Below are positions 26,601 to 39,055 of a DNA stretch of 64,000 bases, one piece after another; the first letter of the stretch is position 1; each line of letters begins with the position of its first letter. Both the position numbers and the translations under genes were made by a program. This DNA comes from Bryum argenteum (taxonomy: Eukaryota > Streptophyta > Bryopsida > Bryales > Bryaceae), in contig CM073323.1 of NCBI GenBank assembly GCA_037043015.1, positions 26,750,758 to 26,814,757 on the forward strand, in the 5' to 3' direction. The notes under the pieces were generated by a model. That model had not been told where the DNA came from, made no database searches, and was given only the letters and a program-made list of their open reading frames with translations.

Positions 26601-26849
26601 CCTCCATCAGTGGATCCACAACTGTTGAGCAATCAACATTATGGAGTCTGTGTTCAGCAGGCAACTTCTAAAACTCAAACATCAACCTCCTGAATTGTTT
26701 AATACTGTAGTCTCGCAATGAACCCAACCTACCTTTTGCCTGAACCAAGTTGACTTCGATGCACCATAGCGTGGAGCTAGAATACATCGAACTGATGTAC
26801 CCTTGAAAAACTTCTTCGTCTCTTCGTCATGAGTGTTCATTACACCCGC
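23640..26849 (-). pseudogene. Phospholipase D pseudogene, chimeric copy B
   Basis: Same nine 3' exons and same 5' truncation as copy A. It shares A's missing base (near 26450) and A's TAA (25769-25771). It adds two one-base losses in homopolymer runs: near 24809, in the exon equivalent to exon 10, and near 23703, in the last exon, which shifts the C-terminus. Both lie where A and C agree on one more base, so they may be sequencing errors. In the last exon it carries C-type bases up to 23794 and A-type bases from 23900. Function as an enzyme is ruled out by the shared lesions regardless of the doubtful ones. Confidence 0.92.
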
Positions 26850-26905
26850 CTGAAAGAAGCACAATTCCAAACCGCTGTACATCCATCATCAGTAATTCAT
26901 TTATT

Positions 26906-27250
26906 TATTTGAATTTTCAAATTGTCCCTTTTTATGCGTGTGAAATTTTGGTACTGTACATAGTCCACCAACTTCCAGGAGTATACTCAGTAGTCCCCTT
27001 TATTTTATACTACTGAACATTATGTAGGAAAGTTACAAAATCACAAGTTTGGGTGTTCAAATTTTCAAATTGTCCCTTTCTATGCGTTTGAAATCTCAAA
27101 TTTGGGTGTTCAAATTTTCAAATTGTCCCTTTTGATGCGTGTGAAATTGTTGTCTTGTACATGTTCCACCAACTTCCATGAGTATACTCGGTAGTCCCCT
27201 TTATTTTATATTCTTTGCTATGTAGGAAAATTACAAAATTGGGTGTTCAA
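26906..27250. repeat. Imperfect direct repeats in AT-rich block (unit B)
   Basis: Counterpart of 14341-14680, with TTTTCAAATTGTCCC again in three places and a few substitutions relative to unit A. Confidence 0.7.
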
Positions 27251-27474
27251 CGTGGTTAACTTGTGTTCCTTGCGTGATACTTTTGTATATATCTAAGAAA
27301 CTTTATTAAATGTTTTTGAGTTTCTCATTTGAAATCTGAAACCTTGATTGGGAACTCCACATTCTAACCTCAACCTTTTTTGGATTATCATGTCGAACTT
27401 TATGCTAAAGATAATGTAGGTGAATGGTTAAGATTTGGTCAAAGGAAATAAAAGCGCAAATGAGGAAAATAAAT

Positions 27475-27765
27475 AATGTCATAGTGGGATTGTATTGATT
27501 AAATATATATGTTTTGATGTTTGAGGGGAAAGTTTGAAATTTTGAAAGTTACGGGGAAAGAATGATAAGGTGAATGAAGTAAAATCAATGCCAACTCATA
27601 ATGTCATAGTGAGATTGTATTGATTAAATACTTATGCTTTGATATTTGTGGGACAAAGTTTGAAGTTTTGAAAGTTAAGGGAAATAATGATAAGGTGAAT
27701 GAAGTAGAATCCAATGCCAACTCATAATGTCATAGTGGGATTGTATTGATTAAATATTTAATATG
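27475..27765. repeat. 125-127-bp tandem repeat (unit B)
   Basis: Counterpart of 14900-15190. AATGTCATAGTG units recur with the same spacing, apart from one-base indels. Confidence 0.8.
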
Positions 27766-27810
27766 CTTAGATAATATTATTTTTGCTTTCATAAAAACCT
27801 AAACCCCAAA

Positions 27811-27910
27811 NNNNNNNNNNNNNNNNNNNNNNNNNNNNNNNNNNNNNNNNNNNNNNNNNNNNNNNNNNNNNNNNNNNNNNNNNNNNNNNNNNNNNNNNNN
27901 NNNNNNNNNN
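27811..27910. other. Assembly gap (100 N) replacing about 411 bp
   Basis: The bases left of the gap align to unit A ending near 15237 and those right of it to about 15649, so some 411 bp, including the start of the minisatellite, are missing and represented by a 100-N placeholder. Confidence 0.9.
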
Positions 27911-28965
27911 TAATCAACCCCCCTATTGAGAACAACCCCCTTATTGTAATCAACCCCCTTATTGTGACCAACCCCCTTATTGTGAACAACCCCCTTATTG
28001 TGATCAAGCCCCTCATTGTGATCAACCCCCTTATTGTGAACAACCCCTTTATTGTGATCAACCTTCCTATTGAGAACAACCCCCTTATTGTAATATAACC
28101 CCTATTGAGAACAACCCCCTTATCGTGATTAACCCCCTTATTGTGATCAACCCCTTATTGTGAACAACCCCCTTATTGTGAATAACCCCCTTATTATGAT
28201 CAATTCCCCTTATTGTGAAGAACCCCTTAATCCCTTATTGTGAACAACCCCTTTATTGTCATCAACCCTCTTATTGTGAACAACCTCTTTATTGTGATCA
28301 TCCCCCTTATTGTGATCATCCCCTATTGTGATCAACCCCTTCTTTGTGAACAACCCCCTTATTGTGACCAACCCCTTATTGTGATCAACCCCTTATTGTG
28401 AACAACCCCCTTATTGTGAAACAACCCCTTATTGTGAACAACCCCCTTATTGTAATCGGCCCCTTTATTGTGATCAACCTTCCTATTAAGAAGAACCCCT
28501 TATTGTAATCAACCCCCAATTGAGAACAACCCCCTTATCGTGATCAACCCCTTATTGTGATCAACCTCTTATTGTGAACAATCCCTTATTGTAAATAACC
28601 TTCGATTGTGATCAACCCCCCCTTATTGTCATCAATCCCTTTTGTTGTGAACAACCCCTTAATCCCTTATTGTGAACAACCCCTTAATTGTGATCGCCCC
28701 CCCTATTGAGAACAACCCCCTTGTTGTGACCAACCCCTTATTGTGATCAACCCCCTCATTGTGAACCACCCCTTTATTGTGATCAACCCCCTTTGTTGTG
28801 AACAACCCCCTTAATCCCTTATTGTGAACAACCCCTTATTGTAATCAACCCCTTTATTGTGAACAACCCCTTTATTGTGATCAACCCCCTATTGTGAACA
28901 ACCCCTTATTACGAACAACCTCTTATTGTGATCAACCCCCCTATTGTGAACCACCCCCTCATTGT
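27911..28965. repeat. Minisatellite of 17/18-bp units (unit B)
   Basis: Same units in the same order as at 15650-16701, with scattered one-base differences in C-run length. Its left end is lost in the gap. The frame reading (I/F)(T/S)IRGL repeats on the minus strand is a by-product of the 18-bp period and not a gene. Confidence 0.93.
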
Positions 28966-30408
28966 CACGCCTCGAGTGGCACACCTAGATAATACTATGT
29001 GTGTGAACTCTGATCAATCTAAATTGCTCAACTTAACCCTAATTTATAAAATATATCAATGTAAAGGAAATATGTCATGTTTGTAATAATCACAAAATTA
29101 TATATAATATAGGTATCATTCATATGATACAAACTTTTTTTGTACTTTTAACGTGTGTTAGTACAATATTTTGAGTATGGGTAACTATTAATAAGTACCA
29201 TTTGAATCAATATTTTTGTTTGTAAGTATATATAATTCAGGACAAATATTTGTGGTTGAAAATTGAAAGCACAAGAAGATTTTTGCACCCGGCAATCTTG
29301 TCTCAAATCGTGAAATTATGAAAAGTGATTTGAAAGAGGTTTAAGTGTTAGTACCCATTCATCAAATATACGCATTAAAAAGTACAGTCATGGACGATGT
29401 GAATGAAATGACATTAATTCAAGACAGTGCCATTTTGACATACCTAGACTACCAAATTGATTAGATTATTTGCTAAAGTAGAATGAATTGGTGTGGCATT
29501 GTAAGAAACAAGATTCCTCTTACACCAACAAATAAGATACCGATGAAGAAGGGGCGGCGGTTTGAATGCTATGCCCTGACAGCGACGGCGGCACCAGTGA
29601 GCGGGAGGGCGGAGCTGCCTAGGCGCGGGAAAAGATGGAAATTCAAATTTGGATTGCTGTGAACGTGAGTTTATACTTGAATTGTGTTGAATTCTTCTCA
29701 TTGTTCATGTCGTGGTAGGAACAGATCATGGATTCGCAGCCAAGGCCACCCTTGCTTGATCGAATTGGTGTGTTGTGTGAGCTGTAACGGTAGAATGGAG
29801 TGTGGAAGAGGATCATCTCCTGGAGCTTCAGCACAAGCGCCACACACACACAAGGTAGTCTCTACTTATGCGACTTCCTGTTCGAATTGATTGCCAAACC
29901 ATATCAGAGCTGCTTCGATTGTTAGGATCTGTCAAACTCCACTAGCTGATCATATTGAGACCTGTGGTCTGTGATTGCAGCCTCGTCAACTTTGGGCTCA
30001 TTCAGCGATGGTCCGTCGCCAGCCAGGTATCAGCGGGCTTGCGCCACGAGCGCCAGGCTTGAGCCCAGGCAACACTGTATCAGCTTCGTTGACCGGCGGT
30101 AGTGGCAGTAATGATCTCAAGCGAAGCCGGCAGTGGGGATCGTTGTGGGTGTGGCTGTGTTGCTCGCCACATTGTTCAAGCGGCTGTGTTGCTCTCCCAT
30201 GCAGGTGGCGAGGATCAGAGAGGGTTGAACTTCCCTGACTCGCTCTACGACACGACGACATTGAGTTGGAAGCTGAAGCGCATCATCAGGGGTTCTGAGC
30301 AGTGACTATTTGTGACTCTGTTCAACGAGCTGCGGATAGCGATACCCTAAGTAGCAATGGCGATTGAAATCGAGCTTCGGGATCTCCCCGCGTTAGTCAC
30401 TCACTTCT
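28966..30408. other. Flank of the membrane-protein pseudogene, unit B
   Basis: Near-identical to 16702-18143. Same fragmentary frames. One extra G at about 30221 relative to unit A changes the frame of the small fragment there, which argues against that fragment being under selection. Confidence 0.4.
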
Positions 30409-31611
30409 TTGATGGCTGAGATGCAGGAAATCGTCCCTCTCACGACGGCTGAGGAGCAGGAACTCCTTCCGCTCCCCAGCTGCGGCACTACCCGGCACTG
30501 CGCAGGTTGCACATGCTCTGGCGTCGCCACAACCAGTTCTTTCACTGTCGGCACCAGTTTGCCCACTAGCGCGGGCCCCGAGCACAGCGATAGCAATAAT
30601 GATGCCGGAATCGGAAATGGGCACGTGGTGGATCTGAGCAAGGTATAGAGCGACGATGACGAGGGGCTGTGCGTAGCGGAAATGGAGGCCACAAACTTGC
30701 ATGAGCTCAACAGCGGCAAGTACGAGAAACTAAGGATTGCGTTTCAAGACTGACAGAAGAAAGTTGAGCACTACATAAACAACGCACTACCTTTCTTCGA
30801 GGCGAAGCAGAATAGCATCCGCAACGAGATCTACCAAGTCATTGGGTTTTACATCGTGTTCCAGGGCGTGCTTTTCACGGCGGTGGCACAATCGTCCATG
30901 TTGCGGTGCCATAACTGGTGGACAGCATTTCTCTTATCATTGTGGACATCGTTGGTTACCACTGTTGTGGTGATACAGAAGCTCACTCTCTTGTGGAAAT
31001 TAGAAATCACCATTGCTCATTCAAGACAGACCTGTAAGGTACCACAGCCTCGTCAATTGCACCCTTTCCCTTAAAACCTCTAGTGCCAACCCTGTAGAAA
31101 TCTCTCATTATTTCGTTTGATTGCAAATTTGCTTAGAGCTTCATGCTCACGGTGAGGAGAGAATTAGACTTTTGTCGGTAAGAAGGTCTGAGTATCGCCT
31201 AACCCAATGCATGTTCGTATACTCTAGCTGAATATCTGGAAATGTAGTCGCGCTCGAAACAGTAGAGTCGAAGTCTGACGTAAACCGGAGCATCCTTACG
31301 GCATTAGGCACATAAGAAGAACGAGGTGCTCTAATTGCTTACTAGATACTGATAGCGAGTTTTGTACTTCTCTTCCCTTGTATACACAGGTGTTAAAACA
31401 GAGTATCAATGACGTGAAGCTGCATGTTGGGCCTCAGCATTTCAACTTCCGTATAAACGCCAGGGACAGAGCGGTTGGAGATATGACTAGGCCGTCCTTA
31501 ACAGCGAGATTGTATACGATCGGAGTGGTGATAGTGCTGCTCTGTTTCTCTTCAATCTTCTTGGTCTCTTGCTGGCTTCTTCTCTGCAAACCAGGCGATG
31601 CTTCACCATAG
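30409..31611 (+). pseudogene. Decayed plant multi-pass membrane-protein gene, copy B
   Basis: Exons 30409-31038 and 31390-31611, exactly 12,265 bp from copy A. I see no difference from copy A within the exons, including the in-frame TAG (30646-30648) and TGA (30751-30753). It lies upstream of, and converges on, the intact phospholipase D gene. The two lesions therefore predate the duplication. Confidence 0.65.
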
Positions 31612-34600
31612 CTACTTGATCACTCCACTTCTTTCAATCCCTTCAACACCAATACGTAGTACCAGCGTCTGTCGTCATTTGGAAATCAGCATGTAGTCGG
31701 GTTAAGGATTAGGGCTCCACGGAGAGGCGAGGACGCTGACTTTTTCAAGGTCCCTGTACGTGAAATCCTTGCCTTGCATGCATGCATGCAGAGATACTCA
31801 TCTGTATCCGTTGACGTTGAGTCGGTACCGATTCCTTTGCTTGCTCTGAGCACTATCAGTTGTATCAATCTGAAACTGAAGCAAGATAAAACCGTTCCTG
31901 AACCATGAGTTATGCTCAACTTGGAACCCATAGAAGTAGAATTAGCTGTAACTTCGCTAGTCATGATTTTGTTGAGGCCGCAATCGACGTGGGCGGCATC
32001 TGTGTGTGATCATGTGGAGCTGAAAGTCATGACGTGGGCGGCATCTGTGTGTGATCATGTGGAGCTGAAAGTCATGACTTGGGCGGCGGGTGACGATTCA
32101 TGGGACAGAGAAGATGAGGAGATGAGGGCTGCACGTGGAAATTCTCGGTCACTGGCACCATCCCTGGCCTGCTTGCTTGAGTGGCCACTTCTTTTGCAAT
32201 GACCCATCCCCAAGTTCCATCCCATCGGTGGATCCCACTGGTAAGCTCGCATCCATCGATCTGCCATGATCGTAATTGTTACATGACACTACATAAATGG
32301 TGTTCAACCTCAATTTTCTCTAGATCGGTGGTTTAGCATGGGAACTGGTGTAGTTTCAAGAGAGTTGAATTCAGTAGATCTGGATTGAAAAGTCTGCACA
32401 CAGGTTTAGATGAACCCGACGTTCTTGGAATGAATTCATTGGTATAGAGGTGTGAGTAACGCTCTACGGAAAGCTCGTGCCTACCTTCCTCGCATTCTTC
32501 TAGCATTTCCGAATACGAACGCGTATTGTCACCTTGCATTCACCACCGTAGGATGTATAGTAATAAGTTGAACCTCATGCAGACTGAGTTTGTGCAACGT
32601 AGAAGCCGAGTTTCGAGTAACCATAATTGTGAGCTTGATTCTTGTGCATGGGGTCGTCTCTACAGGTGTGGTTACAATGATCATGCAAAGCACTGGGGTT
32701 TCTTGCAAGCGGTTGCATGCTCACATGCTTAGACCGCATCCCTTGACCGATCACGTCGCTCTTGAAACAATATTTCCAAAAACGTACTAGGATTCATGCA
32801 AGAAACGGACCTTGCGTCCTGGGTAGTGTGCAAGGATTAATATGCTAGAACAAGAGTCGGGCAATATCTCCAATAGAAAATGACAGAAAGTCGTTTACCG
32901 ATACGTGATGCGCTTCCAAAAGGAGCAGAGAGATTGGTAGGACTGGGGCAGAGCTGGGAGGTCCTCTTTCTAGTATCCGCGGTCGAGCATACAGGCTGTC
33001 ATTCGATTACACAAGAATGCTTGATTCATGCGCAATCGATTCCATAGCCTTGAGATTCCAGCATTGCTGTGTTGCAGGTAAGTAAGACCCCTCATGCTGG
33101 CTTCTAAGGTGTTTGTAGTGCGTGTGCGAAGTGATCAATGAAACTCCCAGGCACATATGGGCTTGGAGTACCAAGTGATTGTTGCAATTAATGCGTGGGC
33201 CAAGGAGGGCGCGCGTTCATCCCAAGGAGACATGTAAGTTGATGATCGGTCTACCTCAGTCTCTTGATGAGCAGTCAATCATAGTTAGCCATTTAGTTAG
33301 CTAGTAGGTTGCTGGTCGGAACTCGAATTCGGATAAGTGGATTCCAAACGTGGGGTGGGTTTCACGAGTCCGCTAGCGATCGTAATTTGGGTTGCATGGG
33401 CTGCATGCAGGCCAAAAATTGAGATAAAAGTTACTTGTCTGCAGTCTCATCCCCTGGTTTTCTGGGAGAGAATTCGAGCACCGTGTGCAAACCATAGAGG
33501 AGCATGCGAATGAGTTGTAGCTTACTGGATCATTTTCTAGCTTCTGGTTTGAGTTTAGACAGTTTTTTGAAAACGATTTCGATGCCCATCTGTATAAGCT
33601 TACGGCGAGTGCATGCACTGGATGGATATGAGCCGCGAATGCACCGAGAAATTTTCTTTTGAATCCCCAACTCGCCTGTAGTCACTCCCCTCTTTCATGT
33701 TTGCGAGCAAGACGGTCCGCGTGCTGCGGTTGAGCTCTTGAACCATGCCACTACTAACTACGACGTACCGAAGTCGTCAATTCCATTTCATCACGGTCAT
33801 GTGGATGGGCAGTTGATGTAACTATGACGATGTAGAGCTTGATTTAGAGCATTGAAGCCTATGAAGTGCAAACTTTGGTCATCAGATTAATCCGTGTGCA
33901 CTCTGCTCAATCCTACAGGTTCCAGGATTTTTCTCTGTGGGAGAAATGGTGACCAGCGGTTTCGGTACTAATCTGTTCCAGATGGATGCTCGGCCAAGGA
34001 CGGAAGAACGTCGATGATCTCATGAAGTCAGATATGGACCAAGATGTTGTTGATCACAGCATTACAATCGTCAGCTTAATTCTTGTAGACTGCTCTAAGT
34101 TGATCACATGGCTCAGATTTCAGAGGTGAATTGCATGGGCTACATGCCCATGACCGAGGTTGTGCATGCAATGGAAACCCAGTACCGTTACAGAAGTGGT
34201 GGAGACGCATTGATTGTTCCTGGCCCTATTTGACCTTAGTTACACCACGCGCGATTATTATTTGGGAAACATGATACGCATGACTAAGTATACCAGCGGG
34301 CACCCCTGGACCGGTTGGTAAATTGGATCGTTGAACTTCTACGCGGAAGGAGCCATTTGAAGCGTTACAACTGCGGAGTTGCTACTTTATCAATAACACC
34401 AAACGTACGTACTGGATTCGTTTCCGTTTCTTTCCGTCCACCATGTAACGACGACGACGACGACGCATGTGGTGCTGTTTTGGTGCGTCTAGTCATGTCG
34501 TCAGCGGAGCTTTCATTGTTGGTGGAAAGGGGAATGTCAAGTTGCAGGTGGCCGAGGACAACCCTCACATTGCCGTCATTAGCTTACACGTAAGCTACTG

Positions 34601-34738
34601 TGCAGGCTCGTGGATTCTTCCGTTTTCTAATAAAGTTTTGATGCGGGAAATTGATCGTGTTGAAATGGCAACCATTCTTTCGAGAAGCTTGTGACTGAGT
34701 AATCATGCATGATTTCCATATTGAAATTAAGAGTTGAC
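31612..34738. other. Right part of unit B, no gene recognised
   Basis: Near-identical copy of 19347-22472, including the 45-bp repeat (from 31986) and the ACG run (about 34446-34465). It leads without a break into unit C, presumably the ancestral neighbourhood of the intact PLD gene. Confidence 0.45.
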
Positions 34739-37700
34739 TTGAATGTTCCGACAGAATTATGAGTCTAGAACTCTTTCTTGAGAGGTAGAATACTGGACGT
34801 CCGCAATTGGTATGAAAAGAAGTCAGAAAACTTCCAGGGGAAATATAATGTGAAATCAAATAAACTGATCGCATGAACTGTAAGCTTGAATAAATAATTT
34901 CAATGTTAGTATTCGTCAATACGGTACATGTCAAAGTCAACTGGGGCACCTCAGAATTTGGGTCACCTCTAACACAAAGTCATTGAAACTTTAATACGTA
35001 AAGCAAGCGTTTGGTTTATTTTGATATGGACCCGAAAGAAGACGAAGATGCAAAATCATTGCAAATTTATAGCAGATTCATTGCATAATGGTTTCATTTT
35101 TAGTGCACAATTTGATTGCTGATCAGGTTCGCACCAAATTTGAACAACCTGTACATGGGATTTCGTAATATCAAATTGTAGCTTGAAACTGTTTAGAAGA
35201 CATTCGTACATTGGATGAATTGCACACCAAAAATGGGTCCCCGATGGAGGAAAGAAACCCAAAACCGCTGGAGGAAAGGAACCCACAAACGATACGATAC
35301 AAATGAGCATGAGATCAAGCCATAGACACAGCCATAGCCTCTCACACTCACTCATACGCCGGCCGCGGTAGGTAAACTACCAACCTACGCCATAGCTTCA
35401 AACATATATATATATATCCATCCTTAGTCCTTTCCTCGGACATCCCACCCCCTTCATCACTCCCTCCATCTCCCCCGCACGCACATCCCATCTTGCTTCC
35501 CGTACATTTCACTCCACACGCTTCGTGAATCTTCAAAGATTTCCTAGATTATTCCTCACTCTTCTTCCGGATCCTCACAACCCACAACGCAAATCTTCCG
35601 ATCGTCAACTTTCATCTATACTGTCCAGACTTTAATCTATGAAGCATATCCCGAAGGAACGTACCTAACCAACGTCTTACTTCGAGTTCAGTAGCCAGGA
35701 CTCCATTGAAGAATTTTTTTCTAGCTGCAAGTTGAGTTACAAAATATCTACTTAATGGAAGCAAAGAGCTTCCTATGTACAGGATTATACCACACCTTTG
35801 GTTCAGAATGGCTTCACCACCTGCAATGAAATCTGTCTCTCACTTGAGGACATCTCGCTACAAAACACTAAGTATGGATACATTGTTCAAGTACGGTTAC
35901 AATTAATGTGGATCAGGTTGTTAAGTCGTCAGGAATGTTGGGCTGGTTGGAGCCCATGATCTTCCCTCCGACGTCGGGGAAGGTGATGAAGCCCGGCAAA
36001 TTGGTGACTGTGCCATCATCCTCCACTTTGAGCGGGTAGCGGATCAGATGACTCCTCATGTCGGTGATTTGTGGAGCTGCGTACTGCTCCCAGTTCCTGT
36101 CTGCGATGAAGTTCAACCTGTGCACGCACTCCACGCTCTCTGGCTCCTCAAACTCTTGCTCCAAGCCTCCCACTTGCTCCGCCCACAACGACATCCGGTA
36201 GCCATATACCTGCACGCCATTTCAAATCTGATCAGCCAAGCTTCACAGAAGTAGAGATCAGGTGAGTAGATCCATAAACTCCTCGTCGAGGCGTAAAGCT
36301 TCAAAGACTTTTATGCTCCTAAAGGTGAGTTTACACTGAAGGTGGGTTGCATTGTTAGCAGTTACACTGATTATAGTAAGAACCAATCAAAAGTACTAAC
36401 ACTATCCGCTGAATTTAGAATTGGAACGGCTGATCGTGATCTGTTTTTGTTTGTCTGCTTCAACGGCACCCGAACAAATGTATACTTCAATTCAGTTACT
36501 GGCATTCAGATTGTTTATTTATTACTTTCAAGCTTCAAGCCCGAAGCCATGCCACTTGGGCTCAGATTGGACTCTCCACCCCAATTGTAAACCCCACCAT
36601 AAGGTAGGCAGGCCTGAAATGTACAACTGCAGTAAATTTTAGCGGATACGAAACCCACCTGACCGCGAGGATGGCCTTGTTTCTGATACCACGTGTGTTG
36701 CGGTTGATAGCCGCCCATGGCAATTTCTGTATCTCTGGAGCCGTCCATGGATCGTTGATTGATGTTGGCCGAGCCCACGATCACCAACTCGTCGTCTACG
36801 ATCATTCCTTTCGCGTGCACGTATATCATCATCCGTCTATTGACTTGCGAAAGTCCCTGCAAGCTCCCAGGCAAGCTTCCAATCAGAACTCCCTCACCAG
36901 GCAGCTTTGGAGTACCACAAAGATAAGCATGCGTTTCTCATATTGCTTACATGATGAGAGTTGTTATCCGGGGGATGCACTGGTACAAACTCGCCCGGTT
37001 TGGCAGTTTCTCTCGTCCCTAGGCAGTAGAAATTCAAGTAATCTGTTGGCTTTGCATGCGACGGGCCATATTCTCGTAGCGCACCTGCAACTCTGGCGTA
37101 CATCATCTTCATCGTTTGCGACTGGTCACAAATCAAAAGAAGCAATAATCAACACCTTCACTGCGAAAATAGTCAAATCTGTAGAATTGAAGCAACTCTT
37201 CTCACAACCTACCATACAGCGAAATGCACAAGGAGGTCCCCATTCCTGTCGTTTTAGTCAAACCCAATTGCATCAATATCTACACTAAGAAAATTGTCAT
37301 ATTATCTTACATGAAGAAGTAGAGAATCAATCAGGGTCCATCCATAGCGGAAGGAGGTCTTCCTTGAAAGAATGGGTTAATCTTTTCAGAAGGTTATTGA
37401 GAAAGTTTCCTGATAGCAAAGTGGCATTGTTATTTAGATGGTGAAATTTGGTTGATTACCTGAAAAAACAGAATCTCTTGACAGGGGCCACTGCCGGGAA
37501 CACCCTCGGGCCACATGGGAACGACCACGTACACGGCAAACCTCTTGCCCTCTCGGATTTTGCTGCAGATCTTCAGCGCCAGTTCCATCGGAATGAGATG
37601 ATTGGCACCTGCGGAACATCAATGGTTACTCGACGGCATTATTGAAGACCGAAAGTATCACCATGTCAGGATGATTATGATCGAAAAGAGTACCAGCTGT

Positions 37701-39055
37701 TTTGTAGTCTGGCCAGTTGTACGACGATCCCAGAAAGTATTGATTCTCGATGTATATGAAATGTTGAGCAGATCGTATTGCATTAATGTACGCCATCTGA
37801 ATGCTTATGTCTATGGCCACGCTTTTACCCCACACCAGTTTCTGCAATCACAATAACAGGGTCACATATAGCTGCTAATCTCTTGAATTTCAATCAGGTG
37901 CTTCAAGAGACTATTAAATTCGGAGAGTAGTAAATTTTGTACCTCTTTTTGAACCTGGTCAACGGTGGTGGGAAAACCTTTCACAGATCCTGCATCAATC
38001 GACCTGAATACCTGCAAAATTAACACCGCTGTCAGCTTTTTACCCACACTAAAAGACGAATTTGTTCCCATTCGTTTACTCACTTACGATATCCTTTCAG
38101 TCGATTGTCAATTACGAACGAAAAGTTTCTGAAGATATCGAGATAAGGACAATATTCATGTAATTCAAAGTGGCATGTAATGGAGGGAGGGTAAAACCTG
38201 CACATGCCAAGTTTCCGGGTCACGCTCATTGCTGACGAAAAGGGCAGGATCGCCAGCATCCGGAGCACGGTTGGAAGGACTCCAAATACCGTCATGGCGA
38301 TCGATATCAATCAGCTCGTCGTCATGCCGAGAAGTGGCTTTTCTCCACCGCTGCTCGAAGTTCGTGAGGACATCGTACGCAGCGTGACCTTCGATCTTGC
38401 AGTGCCAGTCGTGCCACGGTTCCCTGGGCCCTCCACTCTCTGGTTCATACTGCCAACACGATAAAAAGGAAATTTGTTATGACGGTTCTCTATCTTAAAG
38501 CATGATCGCATCTTGACTCTTTACTTGTCACTCACCTCCCAAGATTTGTTACGGAAGTCACCCTTGTGCTCATTCTGAAGTGAAGCAAAAATGTGATGTG
38601 CAGGCGTGTCCCATCGGCCTCCTGTCAAGTCCAAGCCACCGACGAAGGCGGACAATCTCCTTTGACCGATAGGTCCGCTGTCAACGATCACGGTCTTTTG
38701 GTGATGCGTGTAGAGCGACCCCACGACCTGACATGGAATCATCACGGGTCACATATTCTATTAATCACAACATGCTTGTTAGCCTCCATCAGTGGATCCA
38801 CAACTGTTGAGCAATCAACATTATGGAGTCTGTGTTCAGCAGGCAACTTCTAAAACTCAAACATCAACCTCCTGAATTGTTTAATACTGTAGTCTCGCAA
38901 TGAACCCAACCTACCTTTTGCCTGAACCAAGTTGACTTCGATGCACCATAGCGTGGAGCTAGAATACATCGAACTGATGTACCCTTGAAAAACTTCTTCG
39001 TCTCTTCGTCATGAGTGTTCATTACACCCGCCTGAAAGAAGCACAATTACAAATC
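34739..39055. repeat. Segmental tandem duplication, unit C (partial)
   Basis: Homology to units A and B covers the PLD 3' flank and the last nine exons, and stops in intron 3 near 39055. The intact gene continues to the right with sequence absent from A and B. Some of its introns are shorter than in A and B, for example the one around 36310-36360. Confidence 0.88.

Larger units (their letters stand above)
22473..34738. repeat. Segmental tandem duplication, unit B
   Basis: 12,266 bp as assembled. The shortfall of 306 bp against unit A is accounted for by the 100-N gap at 27811, which replaces about 411 bp of unit A. Left of about 23794 it matches unit C; right of about 23900 it matches unit A. 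Several B-only differences are one-base contractions of homopolymers. Confidence 0.9.

Noticed and set aside
27789..28079. Minus-strand frame with repeated ITIRGL peptides
   Set aside because: It results from reading the 18-bp minisatellite in a constant frame and runs into an N block.
36671..37288. 205-codon plus-strand open frame
   Set aside because: It is antisense to PLD exons 10 and 11 and the intron between; the minus strand has the conserved HAKGMIVD and splice sites.
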